Position numbers and translations under genes: made by a program
Assembly: GCA_025210775.1 (NCBI GenBank)
Contig: JAOARB010000022.1
Coordinates: forward strand, 1 to 64,000
Origin: Prolixibacteraceae bacterium
Lineage (GTDB): Bacteria > Bacteroidota > Bacteroidia > Bacteroidales > Prolixibacteraceae
Direction of reading: 5' to 3'
DNA: 64,000 nt
Notes under the pieces: generated by a model
Databases searched by the model: none
Seen by the model: only the letters and a program-made list of their open reading frames with translations
What the model was told of the DNA's origin: nothing
Part shown: in pieces, positions 32,135 through 41,290 of the stretch
How positions within the stretch are numbered: the stretch's first letter is position 1
How the letters are laid out: each line of letters opens with the position of its first letter

Positions 32135-34438
32135 CTAGTTGATAATTAATACTTTTGATTTTCCTGTAATGGTTCCATCAGGATTGGATGCAAGGATTTG
32201 ATATACGCCTGTCGCAGGAGTGTTTCCATAACGATCTTTTCCATCCCATGTCACTCTTCCTCCTTTTGATTTTAACAATGCAATCAGATTGTTTGCTGAA
32301 TCTATGATACGTATTTCTGTATCTTGAGCCAGTTTATCTATGGTTAGATGGATATGTTCTGTTGGTTTAAAAGGACTAGGATAGACCTCGATGTTATCCA
32401 TTGTATACGATGCAAGCACAGCATCCCCCTGCAGAGAAACAAGTCCAATATTGGTTGCAATAAATACTTCTCCAGAAACAGGTTCTACAACTATTTGTCG
32501 TATTTTATTTGTTGGGAGAGGACTGTTCTGCGTATCGAAATGTTTTAACTGTTTTGTGCCATCTGGTGAGTATAAAAATACACCTGACGCAGATGTGCCT
32601 ATCCATTTTTGGTTGGCTTCATCAATTGCAATCGACGTGATGCTCTCTTCTTTTAAAATAGGATGGAATAGATCATCGTTAAGGTCTAATGATGGTTGAT
32701 AGGCATAAAACTCATTTGAGGTTAGTGCATTTTCTGGATAAGGATAGACGAAAACACCTTTATCTGTGGCCACCCACACTTGTTGTTCTTTGTCTACCAC
32801 CATTTCGTTTGTCCTAGAGATATCTGTAAAAGAGGACTCAGAATTATTTTGAAAAAGAGCTCTGATTTTAAATACTTTTTTTTGAGATCCATCTTTTGAC
32901 ATCACAAATACTTCTGGGGAATTTTCTTTTGGTACCCAGATGTCTCTACCGACAATAAAAGGTGTTTTTACTCTTGAGTTGATATCTCCATCAGGAGATT
33001 GGAAACTCTTCCATTCCCCATCCTTATAACTTCTCAAGAAATCAATATTGTTGGTGTTGGTCATCCATAATGTGCCATCTTTATCGAAAACCATTCCTCC
33101 GATACGAGTATATCTTCCGGGAGGAACAATATTGAACAGAGGTGTATTGGTACTGTTTAGTACCTCTACACATTTCAAATCTTTTATTTCCATTAATCCA
33201 GATCCCCACGAACTAACAAAGATATGGTTGATATCTTTGGGATCTATTGCAACGTCGTTTAAGTCAGAAAATCCTAGATCTTTATTGTCTTCTATATCTT
33301 CTCTTGTATAATATTTCCACTGTTCTTTGTTGGTGAATTTGGTTAACTTAAATGGTGTAAAAGTATTAAACCATTCTTTTTCAAGAAAACCATGTACCGC
33401 ATATAATCCACCTTGGAAGGCTCTAACCTTATGCAGGAATGTATTGGTTGGTCCTTCGCTTATAAAATTAGAACCATTGATATGATCTTCTGTTTTGATC
33501 AGTCCGTTATAAGCAGAGGCAACCCAAAGCGTATTATTATCAATTATAGCGTCATTAGGATTTATGGTATGCACCTCTTCATTCCATGTAAGCTGAGTGA
33601 TATCCTTTTCCTTGGATAGATCTGTAGAAATAATCGATAGTTTGTTTTGTTGTGAGACGATCATCTTATCATCAGTTGTATGCATTGCTCTAAGTCGATT
33701 GGTTCTAAAAGGAAGAGCGGTGTATATGCCTGTTCCATCAAATTGATAAATAGATGTATTTGTGCCTTCTCCACCAACAATGATTTTGTCTTGGAACACT
33801 TCGATAGTCTTAAGGTTAACAGCAAATGGGGTGGTGTAATAACTCCAATTTCTATAATCCATCTTATTTACTGTATTGTCTAGTGGTGCTACATATACAC
33901 CCTGTTTATCTAATGCATAGATCATCCCGTTATGAATACACATATCGATAATGGACGTTTGTGTACTATTTTGTCCAACAATCCATGTCTCAATAATCTC
34001 TTTTCTCTCTGGACTTATCCATACGATACCAAATTTACAGCATAGATATATTGATGTTTCTGAACTGTAGATAGAGTTGATACTCTTATTTTTTAAAGAG
34101 GAGGCATATAGGATCTCATCCATAACATACACCTTATCCTTATCAATAATATTTACGCCTCCATTTTTAAAACCGATAATACTACTCCCTTTATAGATGT
34201 TAATCGCACTAGGAGAGGTATGAGTCAACCCATTAATTTTAGATATAGTACGGAGTTCCTCGTTTTCTTTGTCATAAATCACAAGACCCGTTTCAGACAA
34301 TCCAATAATCTCACCTTGATTATATGCAACGGCTTTCAGATTATTGAAACGATCATATACAGTCCATTTCTCGGCTTGTATGTTTTGTGAAAGAAAGGAG
34401 ATAAGAATAAATAAATATAGGGTGACTCTCTTATGCAT
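32135..34438 (-). CDS. porZ: Probable PorZ, type IX secretion system beta-propeller protein
   Basis: This is a 767-residue protein with an N-terminal signal peptide (VTLYLFILISFLSQNIQA). The body is two seven-blade-like beta-propellers (repeats such as GLSETGLVIYDK, WIGTSASGVFLYS). The C-terminal domain has DNIEVYPSPFKP and VTWDGKDRYGNTPATGVYQIL, as in PorZ. PorZ works at the T9SS attachment complex, delivering A-LPS to the sortase. Length is close to the P. gingivalis protein. The presence of a T9SS cargo in this window fits. A generic two-component-propeller protein is the alternative. Confidence 0.72.
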   Translation of the reverse strand: MHKRVTLYLFILISFLSQNIQAEKWTVYDRFNNLKAVAYNQGEIIGLSETGLVIYDKENEELRTISKINGLTHTSPSAINIYKGSSIIGFKNGGVNIIDKDKVYVMDEILYASSLKNKSINSIYSSETSIYLCCKFGIVWISPERKEIIETWIVGQNSTQTSIIDMCIHNGMIYALDKQGVYVAPLDNTVNKMDYRNWSYYTTPFAVNLKTIEVFQDKIIVGGEGTNTSIYQFDGTGIYTALPFRTNRLRAMHTTDDKMIVSQQNKLSIISTDLSKEKDITQLTWNEEVHTINPNDAIIDNNTLWVASAYNGLIKTEDHINGSNFISEGPTNTFLHKVRAFQGGLYAVHGFLEKEWFNTFTPFKLTKFTNKEQWKYYTREDIEDNKDLGFSDLNDVAIDPKDINHIFVSSWGSGLMEIKDLKCVEVLNSTNTPLFNIVPPGRYTRIGGMVFDKDGTLWMTNTNNIDFLRSYKDGEWKSFQSPDGDINSRVKTPFIVGRDIWVPKENSPEVFVMSKDGSQKKVFKIRALFQNNSESSFTDISRTNEMVVDKEQQVWVATDKGVFVYPYPENALTSNEFYAYQPSLDLNDDLFHPILKEESITSIAIDEANQKWIGTSASGVFLYSPDGTKQLKHFDTQNSPLPTNKIRQIVVEPVSGEVFIATNIGLVSLQGDAVLASYTMDNIEVYPSPFKPTEHIHLTIDKLAQDTEIRIIDSANNLIALLKSKGGRVTWDGKDRYGNTPATGVYQILASNPDGTITGKSKVLIIN

Positions 34439-34489
34439 AATAACTGGTTTATTTAACGAGGAGGCGTTTAGAATGTGGAAATATATTTA

Positions 34490-35071
34490 TTACGAGGAGT
34501 AATTCTTAAGAAAATCGATCAATTTTCTTACTGCAATACCTCTGTGACTTATTTCGTTTTTTTCTGTTGAAGACATTTCCGAAAAAGTCTTATTGAATCC
34601 TTTAAGCTGGAAGATTGGATCGTATCCAAAGCCATCTTGTCCTGATTTCTGTGTTGTAATTTCTCCTTTAACGACTCCTTCAAAGAAATATTTCTTGCCA
34701 TCAATAATTAATGAAATGACTGTTCTAAATTGGGCATCTCTATTCTCCACATCCTGAAGTTCCTCTAGAAGTTTTTGCATGTTGTCTTCCGCCTTACATG
34801 CTTCCCCTGCATATCTAGCTGAATATACCCCTGGAGCTCCGCCAAGACTTGCCACTTCTAGTCCTGTGTCATCTGAAAAACAATTCATATTGAAATGATC
34901 GTATACATAGGACGATTTAATTAAAGCATTTCCTTCTAAGGTCTCTGCTGTTTCAGGAATCTCTTCGTGACAATCAATATCGTTCAGTCCCAATACTTGA
35001 TAGCTGTTTCCTATCATCTCTTGGATCTCTCTTAGCTTGTTTGGATTATGGGTTGCAAAAATAATTTTCAT
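34490..35071 (-). CDS. rdgB: XTP/dITP diphosphatase (RdgB/HAM1)
   Basis: This enzyme hydrolyses non-canonical purine nucleotides (XTP, dITP) to monophosphates, protecting DNA. Family motifs: [15 protein letters not shown] at the start, [20 protein letters not shown] near residue 67, DGFGYDPIF near 145 and a final [10 protein letters not shown]. The start at 35071 gives 193 residues, the normal length; an upstream in-frame start is not conserved-looking. Confidence 0.92.
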   Translation of the reverse strand: MKIIFATHNPNKLREIQEMIGNSYQVLGLNDIDCHEEIPETAETLEGNALIKSSYVYDHFNMNCFSDDTGLEVASLGGAPGVYSARYAGEACKAEDNMQKLLEELQDVENRDAQFRTVISLIIDGKKYFFEGVVKGEITTQKSGQDGFGYDPIFQLKGFNKTFSEMSSTEKNEISHRGIAVRKLIDFLKNYSS

Positions 35072-35088
35072 GATATCATAATATGTAT

Positions 35089-35132
35089 AAAACAACGAAT
35101 GCCACAAATATAAACGTAATATTTGTGGCATT
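35089..35132 (-). terminator. Terminator hairpin between the PspC operon and rdgB
   Basis: Perfect 14-bp arms (35098-35111 and 35119-35132, AATGCCACAAATAT and ATATTTGTGGCATT) with a 7-nt loop, followed on the minus strand by GTTGTTTT. It closes the DUF4252/PspC transcript. Confidence 0.75.
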
Positions 35133-35162
35133 GTTATGTTTCAAGAATTCAAAAGATAGGAA

Positions 35163-35354
35163 TTAAAAATTCTCTTCCGATGGAATTACTAAAGCTAGAA
35201 TTAAATATACCATTGGAAGTACAGGAATAATAAAGCTTAGTAAAACTGTTGCAACACGAACAGCAACAGGGTCAATCTCTGGATTTAAATAATTTGCTAC
35301 GCCAGCACATACACCAGCAATTACTTTGTTGTTTGATCGTCTTAATCTTTTCAT
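35163..35354 (-). CDS. PspC-domain small membrane protein
   Basis: This 63-residue, essentially complete PspC domain starts KRLRRSNNKVIAGVCAGVANYL, then one transmembrane segment (VATVLLSFIIPVLPMVYLILALVI). It lies 11 nt after the DUF4252 gene. Probably involved in envelope-stress sensing, by family analogy. Confidence 0.85.
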   Translation of the reverse strand: MKRLRRSNNKVIAGVCAGVANYLNPEIDPVAVRVATVLLSFIIPVLPMVYLILALVIPSEENF

Positions 35355-35365
35355 GATAGCTTGTT

Positions 35366-35878
35366 TTAAAGACCGATATCTTTCATCGCCATCTCTTTTA
35401 GATAATCTAATTCAATATTTCCGAAATCTCCAAAATAGGAAACAAGAAAGGAGCCTGAGTTTTCATCTTCTGGTGTAATTAAAATATGAAACTCTTTTAT
35501 TCTTGATTTTTCATTGATCACCCAAGAGTGGAATGCGACATCCGTACGGTCAATATTCATCTCTTTAATAATATCGTAATTCTTAAAAGGCTTTTTAGAG
35601 AAAGCCTTACAAACGAACTTCTCAAAAGATGGTTTTAAATCATTTTTTGATAAATCGTAATGAATAAATCGCACTTCGTCAATATGGTTAACAATCTCTG
35701 CTTGTTGAGCACCTAGGTCTGTCGAAGACATACTAATAAAAGGTCGTGACATCTCCATATAGGTGGCAGCATCGCTCTCTTCAATAGAGTCATATATTTC
35801 ATCCGATTTGGATTGGCCCAAACATACGCCTGAAAAGAAAAGTAGTATTAGTGAGAGGATCGTATTTTTCATATTCAT
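35366..35878 (-). CDS. DUF4252-family secreted protein
   Basis: This 170-residue protein has a signal peptide (KNTILSLILLFFSGVCLG) and the DUF4252 pattern (RFIHYDL, then FHILITPEDENSGSFLVSYFGDF). It is of unknown function and in Bacteroidetes often lies with PspC or sigma-factor operons. The second Met (35872) could be the start. Confidence 0.75.
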   Translation of the reverse strand: MNMKNTILSLILLFFSGVCLGQSKSDEIYDSIEESDAATYMEMSRPFISMSSTDLGAQQAEIVNHIDEVRFIHYDLSKNDLKPSFEKFVCKAFSKKPFKNYDIIKEMNIDRTDVAFHSWVINEKSRIKEFHILITPEDENSGSFLVSYFGDFGNIELDYLKEMAMKDIGL

Positions 35879-36004
35879 TATAAGATATTTAATTCATAAA
35901 ATGTTTCCGAACAAGTTTTTGTAAAAATAGAAAACAATATGATTATATAATAATGAGAACAAGGACGAAATGCTTTTATTTAAACATAATATAGCTTTAT
36001 GTCG

Positions 36005-37456
36005 TTATTTTTGAATCTCTTCAATTTTGTCTAACCCCTCTAATGTCTGTTTCCAGAATTGATCTGTCATCTCATAATCCCAAGTATTACTTGTATTTTC
36101 GATATCATAAAGGATACCGCTTAATGATTTGTCTAAGAATAGAATACGTCCTTCTGGTACGTATAGGATGAATTTTAATCCTTCCAGATTACTCTCCTCT
36201 GAATCAAAGATGTGTGCAGGGATTGTAAGTTTGTCCTCTTCTAGTTTATAAAGGGTACTGCTGTCTTCGTTTGTATCATCATTCTTTTTTAATACACGCT
36301 TCACCTTGATATAGAAAAGAGAGTCTTCACTTACCTTTATGTTCAGTTTTGGCATATTTGCAATCTCACTTTGGTCTATCTCATCCTCAGCTGCAATCCA
36401 TAATGTATCTTTTACAGGAGTCAATGGATATTTTTTTGAGAATTTACTGAACCCGTGTGAATTACTTTCCCAGCTGATATCGTTTAACGAATATTTATCG
36501 ATGTTTTTGATCATTGTCTTTGTTGTTCTTCCCACTTGAACAAAACATCCAATCCAAAGCAAGAATATAATTCCTGATACAATATGTTTGGTACTTCTTT
36601 CCCAACGAAGGTGTTTTAGGTTGTAGACAAGAACCACAAGAATAGGTAGGATGATGATTCCTAACATGGCAATTGAACTAAAAGTGCCAATCTCAAAAGA
36701 GGATATCATGTTATCATCAAAACCATATAATCCAGCGCTACCGATGGATACACCAATAAGTGAAACGATTGGGATTACCAATAAAAGAACTAAAAATACA
36801 ATAATGAAAGGTAGAAGAAGTACTGTTAAAATAAGTCCAAAGAATAATTTTAGGCAACCATTGTTGCTGCTTCTCATTAGCTCTTCATCCATTTCCGCTG
36901 AGTATTTTTGGATGTTCTCTACGGTTGGTGGAATTCCCTTCATCTGCATATAATTGACTCTCGTTCTTGCTTTAGGAATTACCATCCAAAGTATAGCGTA
37001 GATAAATAATCCTGTTCCCCATAAAAAGAATAACAAAAGAACTAGTAGTCTAAGGAAGGCTACATTTACATTTAAATAAACACTTAAGCCTGAAACAACT
37101 CCACCTAATAAACCTTTCTGTGGAAATCTAAAAAGCTTCTTACTTGGGCTGATATGGATGTTTTCAGTTGAACTTTTCTTTTCTTCTTCCTCTTCATCAT
37201 CAAATTGAGATGGATCTCCTAGTTGTGAAATAACTTTTTCTACCGTCTCAATATTTATTGAGCTATCCTCTTTAATTCGGCTTTCAATAAATAGCTCTGC
37301 GATACGTCCTTCTATATCTTTGATGATTTCAATGCCGCCTTCTTGTACCTTGAAATGTTGATTTACTTTTGCTAGATATTGGCTCAAGATTTCGTATGCA
37401 TCTTCATCAATATGAAAGGTCGTGCCTCCTAAATTTATAAATACGGTCTTTTTCAT
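36005..37456 (-). CDS. PspC-domain multi-pass membrane protein
   Basis: This 483-residue protein has a soluble N-terminal domain (MKKTVFINLGGTTFHIDEDAY, then IEGRIAELFIESR), a PspC domain near residue 110-175 (FRFPQKGLLGGVVSGLSVYL), several more transmembrane segments (about 200-320) and a large C-terminal beta-rich domain. It lies 14 nt after the PadR gene. The ATG at 37456 is preferred over an in-frame upstream start because it removes overlap with padR. Role in envelope stress is inferred. Confidence 0.85.
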   Translation of the reverse strand: MKKTVFINLGGTTFHIDEDAYEILSQYLAKVNQHFKVQEGGIEIIKDIEGRIAELFIESRIKEDSSINIETVEKVISQLGDPSQFDDEEEEEKKSSTENIHISPSKKLFRFPQKGLLGGVVSGLSVYLNVNVAFLRLLVLLLFFLWGTGLFIYAILWMVIPKARTRVNYMQMKGIPPTVENIQKYSAEMDEELMRSSNNGCLKLFFGLILTVLLLPFIIVFLVLLLVIPIVSLIGVSIGSAGLYGFDDNMISSFEIGTFSSIAMLGIIILPILVVLVYNLKHLRWERSTKHIVSGIIFLLWIGCFVQVGRTTKTMIKNIDKYSLNDISWESNSHGFSKFSKKYPLTPVKDTLWIAAEDEIDQSEIANMPKLNIKVSEDSLFYIKVKRVLKKNDDTNEDSSTLYKLEEDKLTIPAHIFDSEESNLEGLKFILYVPEGRILFLDKSLSGILYDIENTSNTWDYEMTDQFWKQTLEGLDKIEEIQK

Positions 37457-37470
37457 GGTAGATATGTTGA

Positions 37471-37797
37471 TTATAGATTTTTGATATTTGTTACTGTATT
37501 CGCTAATTCTGTCCAAGAGTCTTCTAACCCTTCTAGGAATACTCCTCCTTTGTCTGTAAGTGAATAATACTTACGAGGAGGGCCTTGTTGCGATTCTTGC
37601 CATTGGTAATCTAATAGCCCCGCATTCTTCAATCTTGTTAGTAAAGGATATAATGTACCTTCTACAATTATCAGCTTGGCATTCTTTAGCTCTTGGATTA
37701 ACTCCGAAGCATATAAAGGCCTTTTTGAAAGAAGTAGTAGTACACAATACTCAAGTATCCCTTTACGCATCTGTGCTTTGGTATTGTCTAATTTCAT
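37471..37797 (-). CDS. PadR-family transcriptional regulator
   Basis: This 108-residue winged-helix protein has the family pattern KGILEYCVLLLLSKRPLYAS, VEGTLYPLLTRLKNAGLL and GPPRKYYSLTDKG. It heads the PspC operon and its own promoter overlaps an 8-bp inverted repeat, so autoregulation is likely. Confidence 0.9.
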   Translation of the reverse strand: MKLDNTKAQMRKGILEYCVLLLLSKRPLYASELIQELKNAKLIIVEGTLYPLLTRLKNAGLLDYQWQESQQGPPRKYYSLTDKGGVFLEGLEDSWTELANTVTNIKNL

Positions 37798-37832
37798 AAT
37801 CTTAAGGTTGTGTGTAACTTAATTCTTCAATA

Positions 37833-37863
37833 CAAAACTATGTAATTATATAGTACTATGCAA
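37833..37863 (-). promoter_or_regulatory. padR operon promoter
   Basis: Minus-strand TTG (37863-37861), 20-nt spacer, then TAGTTTTG (37840-37833), a full match to the Bacteroidetes -33/-7 consensus. The -7 element is 35 nt before the padR ATG. Confidence 0.65.
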
Positions 37864-37873
37864 TACATAGTAC
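37853..37873. promoter_or_regulatory. Probable PadR operator
   Basis: GTACTATG-N5-CATAGTAC, a perfect inverted repeat with 8-bp arms, of the kind bound by PadR dimers. It covers the -33 element of the padR promoter, so binding would block RNA polymerase. Confidence 0.6.
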
Positions 37874-38317
37874 CTTATATAAATACAGTAGTGTGTTAAA
37901 CCTTTCGGTGGAATGGCTGTTTTTTATGTGTGTTAAAATAAGTTAATGAAAGTTTTGCTATACTATTTTCTCTCTATTCAGCTATAGAAGCATACAAACA
38001 CTGATATACAATTGTTTAAAGGAGTATTCTTTTTTTGTTTGAAGGTTTTAATAGTGAAAGGGATTGGAAATTAGTGTGTTATCGTTGTTTTTGTCTAGTG
38101 TTTCGTTTTATCTCTTTTTCGGTGACAATAGATCCTATCCGTTTATCCTCCTGTTTGATAGATGTTATCTATATCTATAGGAGCCGTTTTAAAAGCTTTT
38201 TGTAGTCATATTCTGTTTCGGAATTCAACTATAGATGAGTTACCTCACTTTAATTATTTGCTCATTCTTCGAAGTTAGTCTTTTGTATAAACATAATAGT
38301 CCACTTGATATATAGGG
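37874..38317. other. Gene-free stretch
   Basis: About 440 bp between the padR operator and a repeat element at 38318. I see no plausible gene, RNA cloverleaf or strong hairpin; the base composition is AT-rich. Confidence 0.6.
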
Positions 38318-38408
38318 AAATAAAAGGGGGTTCCTCCATGGTTTGTCCATGGTTCCTCCATCGAAAAGGGCGAAATCGATGGACAAACCATGGACAAACC
38401 CTTTATTT
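38318..38408. repeat. Imperfect palindrome built of 11-bp units
   Basis: Three head-to-tail units (38329-38339, 38340-38350, 38351-38361: GGTTCCTCCAT, GGTTTGTCCAT, GGTTCCTCCAT) are followed by a 17-bp centre and two inverted units ATGGACAAACC (38379-38389, 38390-38400). The outer flanks AAATAAAAGGG and CCCTTTATTT are also inverted. The 3:2 unit number suggests slippage within a palindrome. Confidence 0.7.
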
Positions 38409-38538
38409 GACCTATTGGATTCAAAGAATATGAATAGTGCAAGAGAATTATTATGGAGAATTCAAATGAAGGAAAGATCTTCTATTCTTTTGAATAAATA
38501 GTGAGTTTCATTTTAGAATATGTTTTTGGCTAGGGTGC

Positions 38539-38569
38539 AAAAAAAGGCGATCTTAAAAAAGACCGCCTT
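38539..38569 (-). terminator. Terminator of typA
   Basis: Arms AAGGCGATCTT (38544-38554) and AAGACCGCCTT (38559-38569) with one internal mismatch, followed on the minus strand by a T-run (complement of 38539-38545). It lies 28 nt past the typA stop. Confidence 0.8.
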
Positions 38570-38597
38570 GATATATGATTTTTGTGTTGCAAAAAAA

Positions 38598-40403
38598 TTA
38601 TCCAATTTGTTTTGCTGCACGTTTTCTTTCTGTTTCATCCAAAAGAATCTTACGAATACGGATTGAATCTGGAGTCAACTCTACATATTCATCTTTTTGG
38701 ATATATTCAAGTGCTTCCTCTAAGCTAAAACGGATAGGAGGAGCAAGTTTTACTTTGTCATCAGTTCCTGCTGCACGTACGTTAGAAAGTTTTTTACTTT
38801 TTGTTACGTTAAGAACGATATCGTCAGCTCTACTACTTTCACCAACTACCTGACCTGCATAGATGCTTTCTTGTGGATCAACAAAGAAACGTCCACGATC
38901 TTGAAGTTTGTTCAATGCATATGCAAAAGTTGTACCTGTTTCCATTGCGATCAATGAACCATTAGTACGTGTAGGGATATCTCCTTTAAATGGTTCGAAA
39001 GCAACAAAACGGTGAGACATTACAGCTTCTCCTTGAGTTGCAGTTAACATGTTTGTTCTAAGTCCGATGATACCTCTTGAAGGAATTCTGAATTCCAAAT
39101 GGATACGTTCTCCTTTTCTTTCCATGTTAAGCATTTCCCCTTTACGACGAGCGACAAGGTCCACAGCAGTAGAAGACATCTCTTCAGGAAGATCGATACT
39201 TAATTCTTCGATAGGTTCGTGTTTTACACCATCAATCTCTTTGATCAATACTTGAGGCTGTCCCACTTGAAGTTCGTATCCTTCACGACGCATTGTTTCG
39301 ATAAGTACAGACAAGTGAAGTACACCACGACCGTACACGTTCCATGCATCTGCTGAAGAAGTTGGTTCAACACGAAGTGCTAAGTTTTTCTCTAGTTCCG
39401 CTGTCAAACGATCACTGATGTGACGGCTGGTAACATATTTACCTTCTTTACCGAAGAATGGTGAGTTGTTAATTGTAAACAACATACTCATTGTTGGTTC
39501 GTCTACAGCGATAGGCTTAAGTGGTTCTGGGTTTTCGAAATCACAGATCGTGTCTCCAATATCGAAACCGTCGATACCTACAATCGAACAGATGTCCCCG
39601 TTTGTTACAGATTCTACTTTCTCTTTTCCAAGACCAGAGAATTTATAGATCTCTTTGATTTTAGCTCTTTTGATAGAACCATCACGTTTTGCAAGAGAAA
39701 CGTTCATTCCTTCTTTTAGCTCACCACGATTGATACGTCCAATAGCGATACGTCCAACATAGTTTGAGTAGTCTAGAGAAGTAATCAACATCTGAGGTGT
39801 TCCTGGGTTTTCAACAGGAGCAGGAATATGTTCGATGATTGAATCCAAAAGAGGAGTGATGTCTTCAGAAGGATTCGTCCAATCTTCACTCATCCATCCT
39901 TGTTTTGCAGAACCATAAACTGTTGGGAATTCCAACTGATCTTCTGTAGCACCAAGACTAAACATTAGATCGAATACTTGTTCTTGAACTTCTTCAGGAC
40001 GACAGTTTGGTTTGTCTACCTTATTTACAACTACGATAGGTTTTAGTCCAAGGCTAATTGCTTTTTCCAAAACAAATCGTGTTTGAGGCATCGTTCCTTC
40101 AAATGCATCAACTAATAGAAGAACACCATCTGCCATATTAAGTACACGCTCAACTTCACCACCAAAGTCCGAGTGACCAGGAGTATCAATGATGTTGATC
40201 TTTGTATCATTATATTGAACAGAAACGTTTTTCGATAGGATAGTAATACCTCTTTCACGTTCTAGATCGTTGTTGTCTAGAATAAGGTCTTTGGTTTCCT
40301 GATTTTTTCTAAGAATATTCGCTTGCAAAATCATCTTGTCTACCAAAGTCGTTTTACCGTGGTCAACGTGAGCGATGATCGCAATATTTCTAATATTTTG
40401 CAT
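38598..40403 (-). CDS. typA: Ribosome-associated GTPase TypA/BipA
   Basis: This 601-residue translational GTPase aids 50S assembly and stress adaptation. Motifs: AHVDHGKTTLVD (G1), RERGITI (switch I), DTPGHSDFGGE (G3), NKVDKPNCRPEE (G4), then the EF-G-like domains and the TypA-specific C-terminus (RGIIGLRTNMLTATQGEAV). The start at 40403 (MQNIRNIAI) is chosen because it has the family N-terminus and lies 18 nt after a -7 element. Confidence 0.96.
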   Translation of the reverse strand: MQNIRNIAIIAHVDHGKTTLVDKMILQANILRKNQETKDLILDNNDLERERGITILSKNVSVQYNDTKINIIDTPGHSDFGGEVERVLNMADGVLLLVDAFEGTMPQTRFVLEKAISLGLKPIVVVNKVDKPNCRPEEVQEQVFDLMFSLGATEDQLEFPTVYGSAKQGWMSEDWTNPSEDITPLLDSIIEHIPAPVENPGTPQMLITSLDYSNYVGRIAIGRINRGELKEGMNVSLAKRDGSIKRAKIKEIYKFSGLGKEKVESVTNGDICSIVGIDGFDIGDTICDFENPEPLKPIAVDEPTMSMLFTINNSPFFGKEGKYVTSRHISDRLTAELEKNLALRVEPTSSADAWNVYGRGVLHLSVLIETMRREGYELQVGQPQVLIKEIDGVKHEPIEELSIDLPEEMSSTAVDLVARRKGEMLNMERKGERIHLEFRIPSRGIIGLRTNMLTATQGEAVMSHRFVAFEPFKGDIPTRTNGSLIAMETGTTFAYALNKLQDRGRFFVDPQESIYAGQVVGESSRADDIVLNVTKSKKLSNVRAAGTDDKVKLAPPIRFSLEEALEYIQKDEYVELTPDSIRIRKILLDETERKRAAKQIG

Positions 40404-40421
40404 GATTTCAAATTTAGTGCG

Positions 40422-40454
40422 CAAAAATAAGTATAAATATCACGTAATGAACAA
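40422..40454 (-). promoter_or_regulatory. typA promoter
   Basis: Minus-strand TATTTTTG (40429-40422), a full TAnnTTTG match, with TTG (40454-40452) 22 nt upstream. The -7 box is 18 nt before the typA ATG. Confidence 0.5.
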
Positions 40455-40455
40455 A

Positions 40456-41290
40456 TTTAGCTGTTAAAAATAGAAGATATGTGATTATTAACGTTTTGTT
40501 CATCTTCAGATGCGCTATTTTACCCTGTAATTGAATGTGTTTTAGTGATTTGTGAGAAATAAGTGTTTTGATTGCTTCTTATGGACTGTTTGTAGGTAGT
40601 AGATGGGACCATGCTTTTTGTTGATCCGATAGATATTTTCTCATTAAAAATAAAAAATAGTCGAATGTGATATTTCCTTAATAAGAGTTCGTGGATAGAA
40701 ATAAGATTTGGAGATTTAAAATCATTCTAATTAATGTTGTTGTTGAGACGAAGTTTATAGTGTCATTTGTTTCTATAGGGTATTATGTAAATATCTATTT
40801 AATCATTGTATGATATGTTAATGTGTTGTTAAAGTTGTTGTGTTGTTTTCATTTAGAAACAAAGAGGATGTTTGTTGTTTTGGATTGTTGTTTTTGTCGT
40901 TTTTATGTTTGCAGAATGAATTTAATGTGTTCTGGATATGTATTACTTTATTGCTCCTGTATATGCTTATATAGCATGTTGTGCTATGATTTTAATCACT
41001 TTACATATTTTAAAATGGAGTTAACTTGCCTGTCCTTCTCTAAAAAAACGATAATGAGATCATTAGAGAAGCGAAAGGAGATTTGCTCCATATTATTTAG
41101 GATTTGAAAATAGAATGTTTTCAAAATCTAATCAGATAGTTAATGTTAATTTAATAAAGTATAATAAAATTAAGGCTTATTTTGTTGGCAAATTGCTGAC
41201 TGAAAAGAGAAAGTAGATTTTGTTTGTAGAAGAATTCGAATTAAGCTTATGAGAGCTGACATATAAATTAAAACCCTTTAAATCATTACG
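40456..41290. other. Gene-free stretch with a weak promoter candidate
   Basis: About 830 bp between divergent typA and the TonB receptor. The only sizeable frame (40823-41107) encodes a cysteine-rich low-complexity peptide and is not credible. A possible promoter for the receptor is TTG at 41193 and TAGATTTTG at 41214-41222 (one extra T relative to the consensus), 69 nt before its ATG. Confidence 0.45.

Noticed and set aside
40823..41107. 94-residue plus-strand frame between typA and the TonB receptor
   Set aside because: Cysteine-rich low-complexity sequence, no homologue I recognise, no promoter or spacing that supports it.
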